Of a DNA stretch of 64,000 bases, positions 1-9,608 are shown piece after piece. The DNA lies in contig OX031057.1 of the NCBI GenBank assembly GCA_943736015.1, positions 37,534,501 to 37,598,500 of the forward strand. The letters are read 5' to 3'. The notes under the pieces are model-generated. The model was given only the letters and a program-made list of their open reading frames with translations, did no database searches and was not told the origin of the DNA. This DNA is from Tridacna crocea. Its lineage: Eukaryota > Mollusca > Bivalvia > Cardiida > Cardiidae. Position 1 is the stretch's first letter. Each line of letters starts with the position of its first letter. The position numbers and the translations under genes are program-made.

Positions 1-1215
1 CATTACAATTAAGTTTTCTGCTTTAATCAATATCATTCATTTTGTTCCTTATAATTTCCAAATGCGTTAAAAAAGAATCAGACATATACCCTAGTAGTTC
101 AAACATTTGCAGACGACTCCTACCCAACCCCCCCCTCCCCTCCCCCCACCACCACCACCACCACCTATATTTTCATTTCATAAAACAACATTTTTTTCAC
201 TCGTGAACAGAATATTAGATTTTTTCCACTCATAAACAGAATATTAGCTTCCACTTATTGCCTTATTCAGAAATTTGTGTAAATTCACTTTTGAAATTAA
301 TTATTAAAGATAAGAAGATAGTTTGAAGTCCATCAGATCGGACGATGCCATACCGCTCACTGTTGTGTCATGGGTTTTCGCAATCTATTTTTTCTTGAAA
401 ATTAGTTTCTGGAGAAGTATTACTACATGATTTGACATCACTTAGTCAGTTTAAATAGCAAGTAACTTAAAAAGCTGTCACTTTACACTAGATAAGAGGA
501 ATAACACTTTCGTTACTCTCTCATAAATGACTCACCAGCTTCATTGTCATCCAAATCTTTGTTCATGAAATGTCAATCTGAGGCATGAAATTATCGTCTA
601 GAACTTCATATAACCTAGCGTGCGTGCATCTGGTAGAAATATGGGTTAAACACGATCAGTATAAAGTGCTGCGGACACCCGCATGATAATGAAGCTGGCT
701 AGTCTATTATGACAGAGTAACGAAGGTGTTATTCCTCTTATCTAGTGTAAAGTGACAGCTTTTTAAGTTACTTGCTATTTCAACTGACCTAAGATGATGT
801 CAAATCACGTAGTAATACATCTCCAGAAACTAATTTTCAAGAGAAAAATAGATCGCCAAAAAAGCGCGAAAACCCATGACACTACAGTGAGCAGCGTGGC
901 ATTGTCCGATCAGAGAGACTTCAAACCATCTTCTTATCTTTAATAATGAATTTTAAAAGTGAATTTACACAAATTTCTGAATAAAGCAATAAGTGGAAGT
1001 TAAAATTCTGTTCATGAGTGGAAAAAAATGTTGTTTTATGAAATGAAAATATGGTGGTTGTGGTGGGGGGGGGGGGGGGGGTTTAGGAGAGAGAAGGAGG
1101 GTCGTCTGCAAATGTTTGAACTACAGATAATTTCTGATTCTTTTTTAAACTCATTTGGAAATTATAAGGAACAAAATGAATGATATTGATTAAAGCAAAA
1201 AAACTTAATTGTAAT
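1..1215. repeat. Large foldback (long inverted repeat), cut by the window edge
   Basis: The first ~550 bases reappear as an imperfect reverse complement in the last ~530. ATTACAATTAAG near base 2 matches CTTAATTGTAAT ending at 1215, and the 'gataagaggaataacac' segment near 491 matches its complement near 730. About 130 bases in the middle do not pair. The arms carry a C/CCA-rich tract (129-162) and a matching G run (1064-1081). No transposase reading frame is present, so this looks like a non-autonomous foldback element. It may extend left of the window. Confidence 0.85.
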
Positions 1216-1436
1216 TTATTTAAACTGATTAAAGTGCAGAATACAACATCTGTATAAATTTAATTTATGAAGACTATCATGTTTACAATATTGTCACAGT
1301 ATTTTAAGCAAAAAGACATTCTCAGTTAAATCGAGTCTAAACCGATTGTACTATCAATAGCTAGTTGGTTTGCTCTTCTGATTACAAAGCGATAATCGAT
1401 TGAGATTTTAAACTGATTGCCCAACACTTCTTTGTT

Positions 1437-1655
1437 TGTATGGTGTTTTACGCCGCTTTCAACAGTATTTCAGTCATATCACTGCGACAGTTCACATATT
1501 CATGTTTCCTGGGTTTCACCAGTACTAGGCTAGGCTCTGAAGTGTCTTACCCAAGGACACTCCTGTGAAAAAAAACCCAGTGGAGCCAGCGAGGCTTGAA
1601 CCTGGGTCCTCCAGGTTACGAGTCCTACACTTTACCACTGAGCCATACAGGACCC
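1437..1655 (-). mobile_element. tRNA-derived SINE
   Basis: Read on the minus strand, the element starts at about 1655 with a tRNA-like head. The box A-like stretch TGGCTCAGTGG lies near 1634-1644 and the box B-like GGTTCAAGCC near 1592-1601. The body contains a 'ttacgccgctttcaacagtatttcagtcatatcactgcgaca'-like domain, typical of mollusc SINE cores. The head no longer folds as a clean tRNA, so a functional tRNA gene is unlikely. Confidence 0.75.
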
Positions 1656-2006
1656 TTTGCCCAACACTACAAACAAGTCATCAGATCGGAAAATCTAACA
1701 CCTCTGTGCAGGTAAAGTGTCAGTCGCTTATTAAAACCTATGATAGATTTTCGTGCCAAAATTGACAGTTGTTGGGCGCGTGGGACAACAGTCGCTGAAT
1801 TAAACATAAAAATAGAGGAAAATGGTTTGGGTTGACTTTAAAACAGTCGTTAACCACAAAAGTCGCTTAATACATGTGGTCGTTAGAACAAGATCGACTG
1901 AATTTGAATTGTATGTAATGCACTGTGAATGATAAACATGATGTGCATTTCTTTGAGTGCGTTTTTAAACATTAGTCATAGAAACAAATGAATAACAATT
2001 CACAGT

Positions 2007-2228
2007 TTAACCCTTTACCAAACAATCCCTGGATTTTACGAACCCGAGATAGAAGCCTTTTAAAAACATTGTGGGAAAATGCTGGTAACCAGCATTTACT
2101 CCCTTTCCAACAATGATTTTTTACCCTGCCGAAAACAAATTTCAATTTTTGAGTTACATTTCTTTTGTTGTCTGCAAGTGCTTTCAATTTGGACCAGTCT
2201 ACTATTTTGTCGTTTGGTAAAGGGGTAA
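2007..2228 (+). mobile_element. Palindromic TTAA element, subfamily A, full length
   Basis: Plus-oriented copy from TTAACCCTTTACCAAACAATCCCTGG to TTTGGTAAAGGGGTAA. The central palindrome is eroded on its left arm (the GGGAAAAGGAG stretch is shortened) but the GGTAACC centre is intact. Confidence 0.9.
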
Positions 2229-2714
2229 CAGCAGCCACAGGAGTGTTTGTGACTTGGTATATACATGTACATGTTTATCACATAACCTCTGTTTTCAGTG
2301 AAATATACCCATTACCAATTTTCTTACACAGATTTGATATCACATTTTTGTGATGTCATTTTTGACATCATTCTGTACATATTACATAGAAGTGAATGGT
2401 TCTTAAGTTATGGATATTACCGGGGGTTCATTTATGAATGTTTTTGCATCATTTCATGATTTAATCTATATTTTGTGAAATGCTGTTACGTGATAAATCA
2501 GAAGCTGACATTTGAGATGGAATTTAATTTCACTTGTCAAGGAAAAATGTTATTAAGCTGGCCACAGGCTGGCTTAATAACATTTCCCTGACTCGTTTAA
2601 TAAAATCTTACCTCAAAAGCCCACTTATGGCAGATCCTATATTTAAGCACTAATTGCATACTTCTTTACAGTTAAATCAATTCATCCTGAACAATGAATT
2701 TTTTTCAGTTAAAG

Positions 2715-2976
2715 AAGAATAAGGAAACTTGAAGATGATGCCAAATGTAGGAGGAGAGAGTTGAAGAAAATAGAAGAACGTTTGGAGAAATACCTAGACA
2801 CCGGAAAGAAAGTAGATGACATCATCGAAAAGAAAATCAACATGGATGAAGGAAAGAAAATGGACACTTCTCCTTTTGCAAGTGTTTTCAAAAGTCACCT
2901 GCATGTGTTTAACTCATTACCAAACAACAAAATTTTAGGTTTGTCCAAATCGAAGCATTTGCAGATGACAAAATAA
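2715..2976 (+). CDS. Unrecognised exon-like reading frame, charged coiled coil
   Basis: An open frame follows a pyrimidine-rich stretch and candidate acceptor AGs (2713-2714, 2716-2717 or 2722-2723). It encodes a Lys/Glu/Arg-rich helix (RKLEDDAK, then LKKIEERLEKYLDTGKK, DDIIEKK) and then a DTSPFASVFKSH stretch. The composition is much more protein-like than other unassigned frames here. A good GT donor is not obvious (weak options at 2882 and 2894). If it is not spliced, the frame continues into the minus-oriented subfamily A element starting at 2909, and its last ~22 residues and stop are repeat-derived. I do not recognise the family. It could be an exon of an upstream gene, an alternative exon, or a chance frame. 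Confidence 0.4.
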
Positions 2977-3134
2977 AAGTAATTGAAAATTTGAAATTTG
3001 TTTTGAGAAGGGTAGAAAACATTGTGGGAAAAGGAGAAAATGCTGGTTACCACCATTTTCACCTTTTCCCAAAATGTTTTCCAAAGGCTTCTTTCTCGGT
3101 CCTCAAAAGTAGGGATTGTGTGGTAATGGGTTAA
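2909..3134 (-). mobile_element. Palindromic TTAA element, subfamily A, full length
   Basis: Minus-oriented copy bounded by TTAACTCATTACCAAAC and GTGGTAATGGGTTAA. The centre is GGTTACC and the right arm of the palindrome reads CACCATTTTCACC instead of CAGCATTTTCTCC. It abuts the exon-like frame at 2715-2976. Confidence 0.9.
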
Positions 3135-3339
3135 GTTGGTGTTTCAAGTATTTGGTTTTATATGTATACTTTATAAATTTCAATGTATAAATTTCATATA
3201 GTGAGCTTCTTGTTTGTTAGGTTTGTTGCCTTTTAGCTTACGGGTACAAAGTATCTGAGAGCTTATGTCATGTGGTTTTGGTCGTGGTTGCTACTAAATG
3301 TTGTAGTTGTCATCCATAGCATAAACAATGTTAAGGGTT

Positions 3340-3790
3340 CACGGCGGGGAATCACGTGACACAACAACAACAATAATGACCGTTATTTGAAAAAATTCCC
3401 CGACTTCAGGTAAGAAAATCTTCAATAATTCCGTTAATACGTGACCGATTGGAATTTGGTTTGAAACAGAGAAGGCGAAAGGAGTCCGGGGATTTGCTTG
3501 ATGTGTTAGATTTTCTAAACAACACCTGATAAAAAAGTTATTGACGAGCAAACAAATTATCCAGGGTAAAAAATTTGTTTGCTCGTCAATAACTTTTTTA
3601 TCAGGTGTTGTTTAAAAAATCTAACACATCAAGCAAATCCCCGGAGTCCTATTGCCTTCTCTGCTTCAAACAAAATTCCAATCGGTCACGTATTAACGGA
3701 ATTATTGAAGATTTTCTTACCTGAAGTCGGGGAATTTTCTCAAATAACGGTCATTATTGTTGTTGTTGTGTCACGTGATTCCCCGCCGTG
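3340..3790. mobile_element. Near-perfect 451-bp foldback MITE
   Basis: Two 219-bp arms (3340-3558 and 3572-3790) are almost exact reverse complements around a 13-nt loop. The ends are CACGGCGGGGAATCACGTGAC and its complement. Because of the symmetry the two strands encode nearly the same 70-residue frame. That is a by-product of the palindrome, not a gene. Confidence 0.9.
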
Positions 3791-3837
3791 AGGGTTTATA
3801 TTAAGTTGAATTTTTATACACCATAGCAGTTACAGAA

Positions 3838-4102
3838 TATTCATGAACTTTCTGTGAATGTTCATGAACTGCAAATTAATGAACTACAAAAAGGGTTCGT
3901 TTAAGTTTCTTGAACTTCCTTGCAGTGCAGTTCATGAACTTTGGTTCATTAACAAAAAATTCATGAAAGGCCTAATTTTGCAGTTCATGAACAGTTCTTG
4001 AACTTCCTTACAGTTCATGAACTTTGGTTCATTAACAAAAAAATTCATGAAAGGCAAAATTTGCGTTTCATGAACAGTTCATGAACAGTTCATGAAACTT
4101 CT
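3838..4102. repeat. Cluster of GTTCATGAAC-type palindromes
   Basis: About ten copies of TTCATGAA/GTTCATGAAC occur in 265 bp. A larger duplicated unit ('cttccttgcagt...catgaactttggttcattaacaaaaaattcatgaaaggc') is present twice, near 3910 and 4007. Confidence 0.85.
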
Positions 4103-4139
4103 CGCAGGGGATTTGCTGTTTGCCTTTACAAGACCACAT

Positions 4140-4346
4140 GATGTTCAGACTCGTCTCAGTGGAAAGCATTTGCAGACAAAACAAAGATTTTAGAATTAAA
4201 ATTCCTAATTGGAGGGACAGGAATCATAGTGAGAAAAGGAGAAAATGCTGGTTACCAGCATTTTTCTATTTTCCCATACAATATTTTTAAGAGTTCAGTT
4301 TTCAGTTTTGTTAAAACTGGGCATTGTGTTGTAAAGTGTAAAATCA
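4140..4346 (-). mobile_element. Subfamily A palindromic element, degenerate
   Basis: Minus-oriented copy lacking a clear left TTAA end. It keeps 'aaagcatttgcagaca', the GCTGGTTACCAGC centre and a decayed right end 'gggcattgtgttgtaaagtg'. Confidence 0.7.
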
Positions 4347-4389
4347 TATTAAGAGGTTATGATATTGTCCATTGTATCAAATTTCCTTC

Positions 4390-4490
4390 CTTCTAGGGCA
4401 GTTCACTCTTACCATACAACCCCAGACTAAGAAAGACAGGTTTTGAAAACATTGTTGAAAAGGGGGAAATGATGCTGCCATTAGAAATTT
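4390..4490 (+). mobile_element. Subfamily A palindromic element, left half only
   Basis: 'ctcttaccatacaacccc' and 'ttttgaaaacattgttgaaaa' match the left half of a plus copy. The sequence is lost within the palindrome and is followed by an array-element fragment. Confidence 0.55.
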
Positions 4491-4497
4491 TCCAGTT

Positions 4498-4560
4498 TAC
4501 CTGAGCACGATGTGCTCATAGTGAGCTATTGTGATGGTGCTGTGTCCAGCATCAGGACTA
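4498..4560 (+). mobile_element. 5' end fragment of an AGCTCACC-type array element
   Basis: The stretch 'cctgagcacgatgtgctcatagtgagctattgtgatggtgctgtgtcc' matches the starts of the elements at 16838, 26433 and 58953, including the small subterminal hairpin GAGCAC...GTGCTC. Confidence 0.7.
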
Positions 4561-4817
4561 GCTGTCCTGATTGAACTAAAATATTGTTCAAAATGGTGTC
4601 AAACATAAAAAAACAAGCAAAGTACAAGACTAAGGCACCCCAAAATCCTTTACTGAAGGGGGCTTGAAGGCAAAAAAGGTCATTAGCAGGGATTCACTTA
4701 GAGTTTCTGATTAAAAATGAAATGGCTCAACCTTTGAGCTACAAAAGAGGATCATGGACCCAGGAAAATAAGAAGATAAACACAATAGAGGATATGGTAC
4801 AGATACTTGACAATTAC

Positions 4818-5046
4818 TTAACTCTTTACCACACGAGAAAATTTTAGACTGGTCTAAATTGAAAGCCTTTGCAGACAACAAAATAAAGGTGACTAAAAAA
4901 TAGAAAATTGTTCTGGGAAGGGTAGAAAACACTCTGGAAAAAGGAGAAAATGCTGGTTACCAGCATTTTCTCCTTTTCTTATAGTGTTTTCAAAGAGCTT
5001 CTTTCTCAGGGGCGTCAGAAGTAGGGATTGTGTGGTAATGGGTTAA
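4818..5046 (-). mobile_element. Palindromic TTAA element, subfamily A, full length
   Basis: Bounded by TTAACTCTTTACCACACGAG and GTGGTAATGGGTTAA, centre GGTTACC. Closely similar to the copy at 15041, including the unusual CACACGAGAAAATT start. Confidence 0.9.
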
Positions 5047-5217
5047 ACTTGTACCCCTGAACCTGCATTTTCTCCTTTTCCCACAGTGTTTTGTACCCTA
5101 TCAAAGACAAGTTGTTTCAGTTGAAACCACTTTCAAGTCATCATCTGTAAAAGCTATTGATATGTATAAACTCTATAATTTATTTGTGTTGTAAAATTTA
5201 GTTGTTTCAAAGAGAGT

Positions 5218-5400
5218 TTAACCCTTTACCGCTCAATCCTGAATTTTAATGCACATTGTAGAAGAAGGAGAAAATGCTGGTAATTCGCAGTTTCTCCTAA
5301 ACCCACAATATTTTCTACCCTATGATATCAAAGGCAGGTTCCATCATTGGAGCGAAATGTAAATTGTTGTCTGCAAATGCATTGAAATTTGACTAGACTA

Positions 5401-5439
<39 letters not shown>

Positions 5440-5449
5440 TAAAGAGTCA
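5218..5449 (+). mobile_element. Subfamily A palindromic element with a (GT)n expansion
   Basis: Starts TTAACCCTTTACCGCTCAATCC and ends TGGTAAAGAGTCA. The palindrome is badly decayed on the right. The usual 'TTTTGT' just before the right terminus has expanded into a GT microsatellite. Confidence 0.75.
5405..5438. repeat. (GT)n microsatellite
   Basis: About 17 uninterrupted GT units inside the right end of a palindromic element. Confidence 0.95.
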
Positions 5450-5560
5450 TTTTAAAAATGTGACTGTCAGGAAATGTAAGACTTTACAGGCGAGAGTGCA
5501 GTAATAATTCTGATAACTTCCTGTTCAATATTGTTTAGCTTGCTAACACACAACAAAATC

Positions 5561-5800
5561 TTAACTCTTTAGCACGAGACAAAATTTTTTTCTTGTCAAA
5601 ATTGAAAGCCCTTGTAGATAACAATAATAAAAAGTGGCTCAAATAACTGTCTTGAGGGGGTGAACTGTCTTTAGGAGGTTGGGAAACGTGGAAAACCAAG
5701 TAAATCTTGGTTACCAGCATTTTCTGCCTTTCCCTAAATGTTTTGAAATGCCTTCTTTCCAAGGGTTAGTTAAACTTAGGATTTTGTAGTGAAGCATTAA
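5561..5800 (-). mobile_element. Subfamily A palindromic element, degenerate
   Basis: 'cttaactctttagcacgagac' start and TTGGTTACCAGCATTTTCTGCC centre. The left arm is rewritten and the right terminus has decayed to 'gtagtgaagcatta'. Confidence 0.7.
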
Positions 5801-5837
5801 GACATGCTCAAATTTAATGCATTTGCAGAAAAGATAT

Positions 5838-6066
5838 TTAACCCTTTACCCCATAGGGCGATTCTATATTATCGCTAATTGACCCTTAATAACGGCAAGG
5901 ATGAAGTCATTTCTTGTGTTTGTATGACACCTTTTGATAGCAAAGAAAACATTGTGACAAAAGGTGAAATTGCTTGTCATGAGCAATTTCACCTTTTGCC
6001 ACAATGTTTTCCAAAGGCTGCTACAATCAATGCCTAGAAATTAGTATCTATGAAGTAAAGGGTTAA
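5838..6066 (+). mobile_element. Palindromic TTAA element, subfamily B, full length
   Basis: TTAACCCTTTACCCCATAGGGC start and GTAAAGGGTTAA end. The subfamily B palindrome (CATTGTGxCAAAAGGTGAAATTGCTxGT) has two arm mismatches here. The flanks between termini and palindrome are unrelated to subfamily A ('ctaattgaccct...gcaaggatgaagtc'). Confidence 0.9.
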
Positions 6067-6088
6067 AAGGCTGAAATGATGAGAGTAA

Positions 6089-7260
6089 TACCCCCAGTCT
6101 ACTAGGCCGCTATCTACAGAGCTCTATGCGCTCATACAGAGTGCCGTAGATCGCCTCAGATCTCTGCCGGATTGGTGATTATGAGGACTCTCCCGCTCAG
6201 ATAACAACCAGATGACACGCCGCTGGCGATCTAGTAACGACCATTGAGATCCGATAGCGTTCGAACTGTACCTGGTCTGTATGGTAGCCTCGCTAGGAGT
6301 TGCGACCTTATATGACCTGTTTTCGTTCTGTTAGCGACCCGAGGCTTTGACTCTCCTATTCCTCCTTTCCCTGGTTGGCATTCAGTGGTTAACAAAAGAA
6401 GTTATTGTATCTATACCTGGTGGTCTCCAAATGCAAAATGATGATATGATGACTTTGTAGGATCAAGGTCCCACTGTTCTTGAGGCATATATGGTATAGA
6501 CCTTTAGAGAAAAAGAATCAGATACAAGGAAATCCGGGTACAAGCCCTGGCATCTTCTTCGATTATACCTCCTTGGTTCTTTAACGTGCCCTGAGTGTAA
6601 AGCACCGACACACACATGGCTACCTCTGGGTTCAAAACCAGTTCACCTCTAGTTGAGTGGGAAACACAAGGTGTCTCAGAAAGGTCCTGGTTGGGTCGGG
6701 TATCTGACCTTGGGCCTCAGGATTGAAAGTCTGGCATTTTACCCCTGCACTACTGGTCTGAGAGACAGACACTCTTTTATATAGTCCTCCAAAAGCGCAA
6801 TCGGAGCGCCATCATATAGCCACTTGATCGTAACGAAGCTCTATCCTGTTGCTACTTGATCATAACAGAGCGCTATCATATCGCCAATTGATCGTATGGG
6901 AGCGCGATCATATTGCCACTTGATCGCAACGGAGAGCTACTGCATCTCGATTGGTTGCTATCAGATCACATTGGAGCAATATGACTGGCGTACCGGAGGA
7001 ACATTTGCACTCTTAAGCAATCTGATAGCACTCTGTTTACGATGTTTACGTTCAAGTTATATTTCAATGGCAATTCGGGCGATTAAGTAGCTATGTGACA
7101 GCGTTCTGAACAGATCGCCATGGATCTTTGTGCAAGGGAGTAGACTGATGGCGATCTTGGAGATCCATTAAAGATCTGTTAGCGTTCTTGGTGGTGTGCA
7201 TGGCGATCTAGGGCGCTCCATGAGAGTGCTGTGGATCGCAGCATAGTGAAATGGGGGTAC
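6089..7260. mobile_element. 1.17-kb TIR element, non-autonomous
   Basis: The ends are inverted: left TACCCCCAGTCTACTAGGCCGC, right complement GTACCCCCATTTCACTATGCTGCG. Subterminal sequence is rich in GATCG/CGATC and AGCGCT/AGATCG motifs on both sides. About 6780-6960 carries 3-5 copies of a ~32-bp unit around 'catatxgccacttgatcgtaacggagcgctat'. Between 6500 and 6765 there is a tRNA-like SINE fragment on the minus strand (complement of 'ccagtagtgcaggggtaaaatgccagac...tcaatcctgagg'). No transposase frame is visible. Confidence 0.65.
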
Positions 7261-7517
7261 AATATTAAATTTTGAGAGCTTAGAAAAAAATGTGGATACA
7301 GGAGAAAATACTGGTTAACAAGTAATGTCTTTTTCTTGCAATGGCTATTCACCTTTACAGTTCAGCCATATTTTACCTTTTATCAACTTACGGGATTATA
7401 AAGAAGTCTTGTGGGACTGTGTTGATAAAGGAGAAAATATTTAATGCTTGTAGCCAACATTATTTTTATCCACTTTCAAAAGTTGATGCTCTTTATGACA
7501 AATCTCACACACCTAGT

Positions 7518-7713
7518 CTTAACTGCCAAGAGAGAGACAGCTCTTGAAAACATCGTGGGAAAATGAGAAAATGCTGTTTAACAGTGTTTCTCTACTTACC
7601 ACAATGTTTTCTACATTCTAAGGTTAAATACCATCATTTTGAAAAACATTTTGTTGACTTTAAATGTTTTAATAATTATGAGCAAGTCTAATTTTTGTCG
7701 TTTGGTAATGGGT
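7518..7713 (+). mobile_element. Subfamily A palindromic element, degenerate
   Basis: Keeps 'cttgaaaacatcgtgggaaaatgagaaaatgctg' and the right end 'tttttgtcgtttggtaatgggttta'. The centre is 'gtttaacagt'. Confidence 0.6.
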
Positions 7714-7714
7714 T

Positions 7715-7862
7715 TATTCTTCACCAAACAACGGAATTGTAGACTGGTCCAAATTCAAAGCATTTGTAGACAACAAATTTAACATGACTCATAAATTGAA
7801 ATCTGGTGAGAAAAAGCTTCTTTTTCAGGGTTCTGAAAACCAGGGATTGTTTGGGAGAGGGT
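7715..7862 (-). mobile_element. Subfamily A element with its palindrome deleted
   Basis: Left part (CTTCACCAAACAACGGAATTGTAGACTGGTCC...) and right part (GCTTCTTTTTCAGGGTTCTGAAAACCAGGGATTGTTTGG) are well preserved. The ~65-nt palindrome and its immediate flank are missing, joined at 'aaatctggtgagaaaaagcttc'. Confidence 0.75.
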
Positions 7863-8088
7863 GAACTCATTACCAAACAACAATGTTTTAAGCCAGTCCA
7901 AATCGAAAGCATCTGCAGACGACAAAATAAAAGTGACTGAAAATTTGAAATTTGTTTTGCGAAGGCCAGAGATCATTGGGAAAAGTAGAAAATGCTGGTT
8001 ACCTGCATTTTCTCCTTTTCCCACAATGTTTTCTAAAGGATTCTTTATCAGGGTTGTCAAAAGTAGGGATTTTGTGGCAATGGGTTAA
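7863..8088 (-). mobile_element. Palindromic TTAA element, subfamily A, full length
   Basis: Abuts the preceding palindrome-less copy at 'gtgaactcattaccaaac' and ends GTGGCAATGGGTTAA. The left arm of the palindrome has lost several bases ('attgggaaaagtagaaaatg') while the right arm is intact. Confidence 0.85.
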
Positions 8089-8094
8089 GAAGAC

Positions 8095-8293
8095 TAATCC
8101 ACATTGAAAATCCATGCAGATGACAAAATAAATGTGACTTAAATCTTAATGATTGTTTTGTGGAAGCGTAGAAAATATTATGGGAAAAGGAAAAAGTGCT
8201 GGGTACCAGCACTTTTTTCCTTTTTCCACAATGTTTTCAAAAGACTTCCTTTTTGGGACCATTAAAAGTCGGGATCGAGTGGTAAATGGTTTA
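8095..8293 (-). mobile_element. Subfamily A palindromic element, 5'-truncated
   Basis: Begins inside the left flank ('atccacattgaaaatccatgcagatgac'). The palindrome centre reads GTGCTGGGTACCAGCAC, an even-length symmetric centre unlike most copies. Right end 'gagtggtaaatggttta'. Confidence 0.75.
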
Positions 8294-8639
8294 TTGAGTT
8301 GTGCTCTCCTTGATTGTTTGCCTAAAAAAGCTTTCATTTAGACCATTTCTAAGATTTCTAAGATTTTGTTGTTTGGTAAAGAGTTTAATAATATGCACTG
8401 TAGAAATTTTGATTGCGAACATTAATCTAAACGTTCGTTGGCAGATTGTGGTGCATGTAATTAGATCATTGTACCATTGATTTATTATTGAACCAGGAAG
8501 AATCCTTATATTGCCTGACACAACTATAAATTTCAGTATGTGTACAATATAGTAGATGTCAGGATATCATCTACTTCATCAAGATAACAAGAAAGGCCAA
8601 ATTGTAAACAAAGTAGATATTTGAATGCATTTAAAGAGG

Positions 8640-9420
8640 CCTTAATACTCATTTTCAGCCAGTTTTAACTAATTTCGTCTTTATTTTATCAAAAGATAGT
8701 CATTCTTATATCTTCATGCCAAATATTGCGCCTGACGGTTGCAAGATTGCCTAGATTACAGTCAATAGAAAATGCATTTCGCCGAGTTGCGGCCTTCGAT
8801 GTAGATAGACTCGTCATTTCTGTTTTTTTATCAAAGATTTTCTATAACCGTTATACACTCAGGTAGATTCGTATGATGATCCTGCATCTGTAAACATGAC
8901 TATATTTGACCTTGGCCCTGCGTCTGATGTGGTAAATAAAGGAAAATGGATGCTTCTCAGTTGCAGCCTCGATTTTCAGACGGAGGTCTCGGCCTATATA
9001 TGCATATTACACTGTATCCGACTCTCGGCAGAAACCATCGATAAATTTCCATGACGCACCGCCATTGTTTACAGCTTTGATCATCAGCCAGTTTTCTTCT
9101 GTCCAAAGTTCGGTTTCTAATACAAATCTCTCTGTTTCTTTTTTTCAATTACACCACATATGTCAGAAATTTATCCATGTTTACACTAAGGATTGATTTC
9201 TGTACTGTTCTAAACTGTTTGAAATTTAACAGTGTTTTTGCTCAACGGCTGTAGACGGGCATCTTTAAATTTGTATCATACATATCAGAGTATAGAAACT
9301 ATTGTGAAGATGACAGTCATTATATGGCCAGTCCAAAAAGTTCATTGCTAATAGAGAAATTAATTTCAAAACTAAGTTAAAATCTGCCAGGTAGCCTGAT
9401 TTTAAAATTTTTCTTTTTTG
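8640..9420. other. Gene-free stretch without an assignable feature
   Basis: The sequence has slightly higher GC patches ('gcgcctgacggttgcaag', 'cgccgagttgcggccttcg', 'catgacgcaccgccattgtttac'). No splice-bounded open frame, tRNA-like head or clear repeat boundary was seen. It could be the body of an unclassified repeat whose right end is the AAAGGCC-type terminus at about 9565. Confidence 0.4.
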
Positions 9421-9565
9421 CTAGCGACCAATGTATGGCCTAACCACATGATATAAAACTGTCATGTCCACAATATTTTCCATACTTTTAAATGGTATGA
9501 TTTGAATTTAAATGTACTATGACGCCTGCTTTTGGTAGTTTGGCCTTTACTGGGCCTTTAAATTT
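9420..9565 (-). repeat. Arm of an AAAGGCC-ended inverted-repeat family
   Basis: The complement of this stretch (starting 'aaatttaaaggcccagtaaaggccaaactacc') aligns with the left arm of the element at 31983, including 'aaaatattgtgga'. Confidence 0.65.
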
Positions 9566-9572
9566 TGTGTGC

Positions 9573-9608
9573 GTGAGAGAGAGAGAGAGAGAGGGGGGGG
9601 GGGGGGGA
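9573..9608. repeat. (GA)n plus poly-G low-complexity tract
   Basis: A GAGAGAGA run followed by a run of about 17 G. The exact length of the G run is prone to sequencing error. Confidence 0.85.

Noticed and set aside
1580..1655. Functional tRNA genes at SINE heads (also 9940-10017, 14380-14447, 42446-42520, 63870-63938)
   Set aside because: Box-like motifs are present, but the acceptor stems and anticodon arms do not form clean cloverleaves, and SINE bodies follow directly.
3339..3791. Twin 70-residue open frames on opposite strands
   Set aside because: They are mirror images produced by the foldback. Composition is not protein-like and no homology is recognised.
8640..9420. Possible promoter or 5' UTR of the F-BAR gene
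   Set aside because: Slightly higher GC but no start exon (Met...Trp followed by a donor) nearby. The similarity of its right part to another repeat suggests mobile-element origin.
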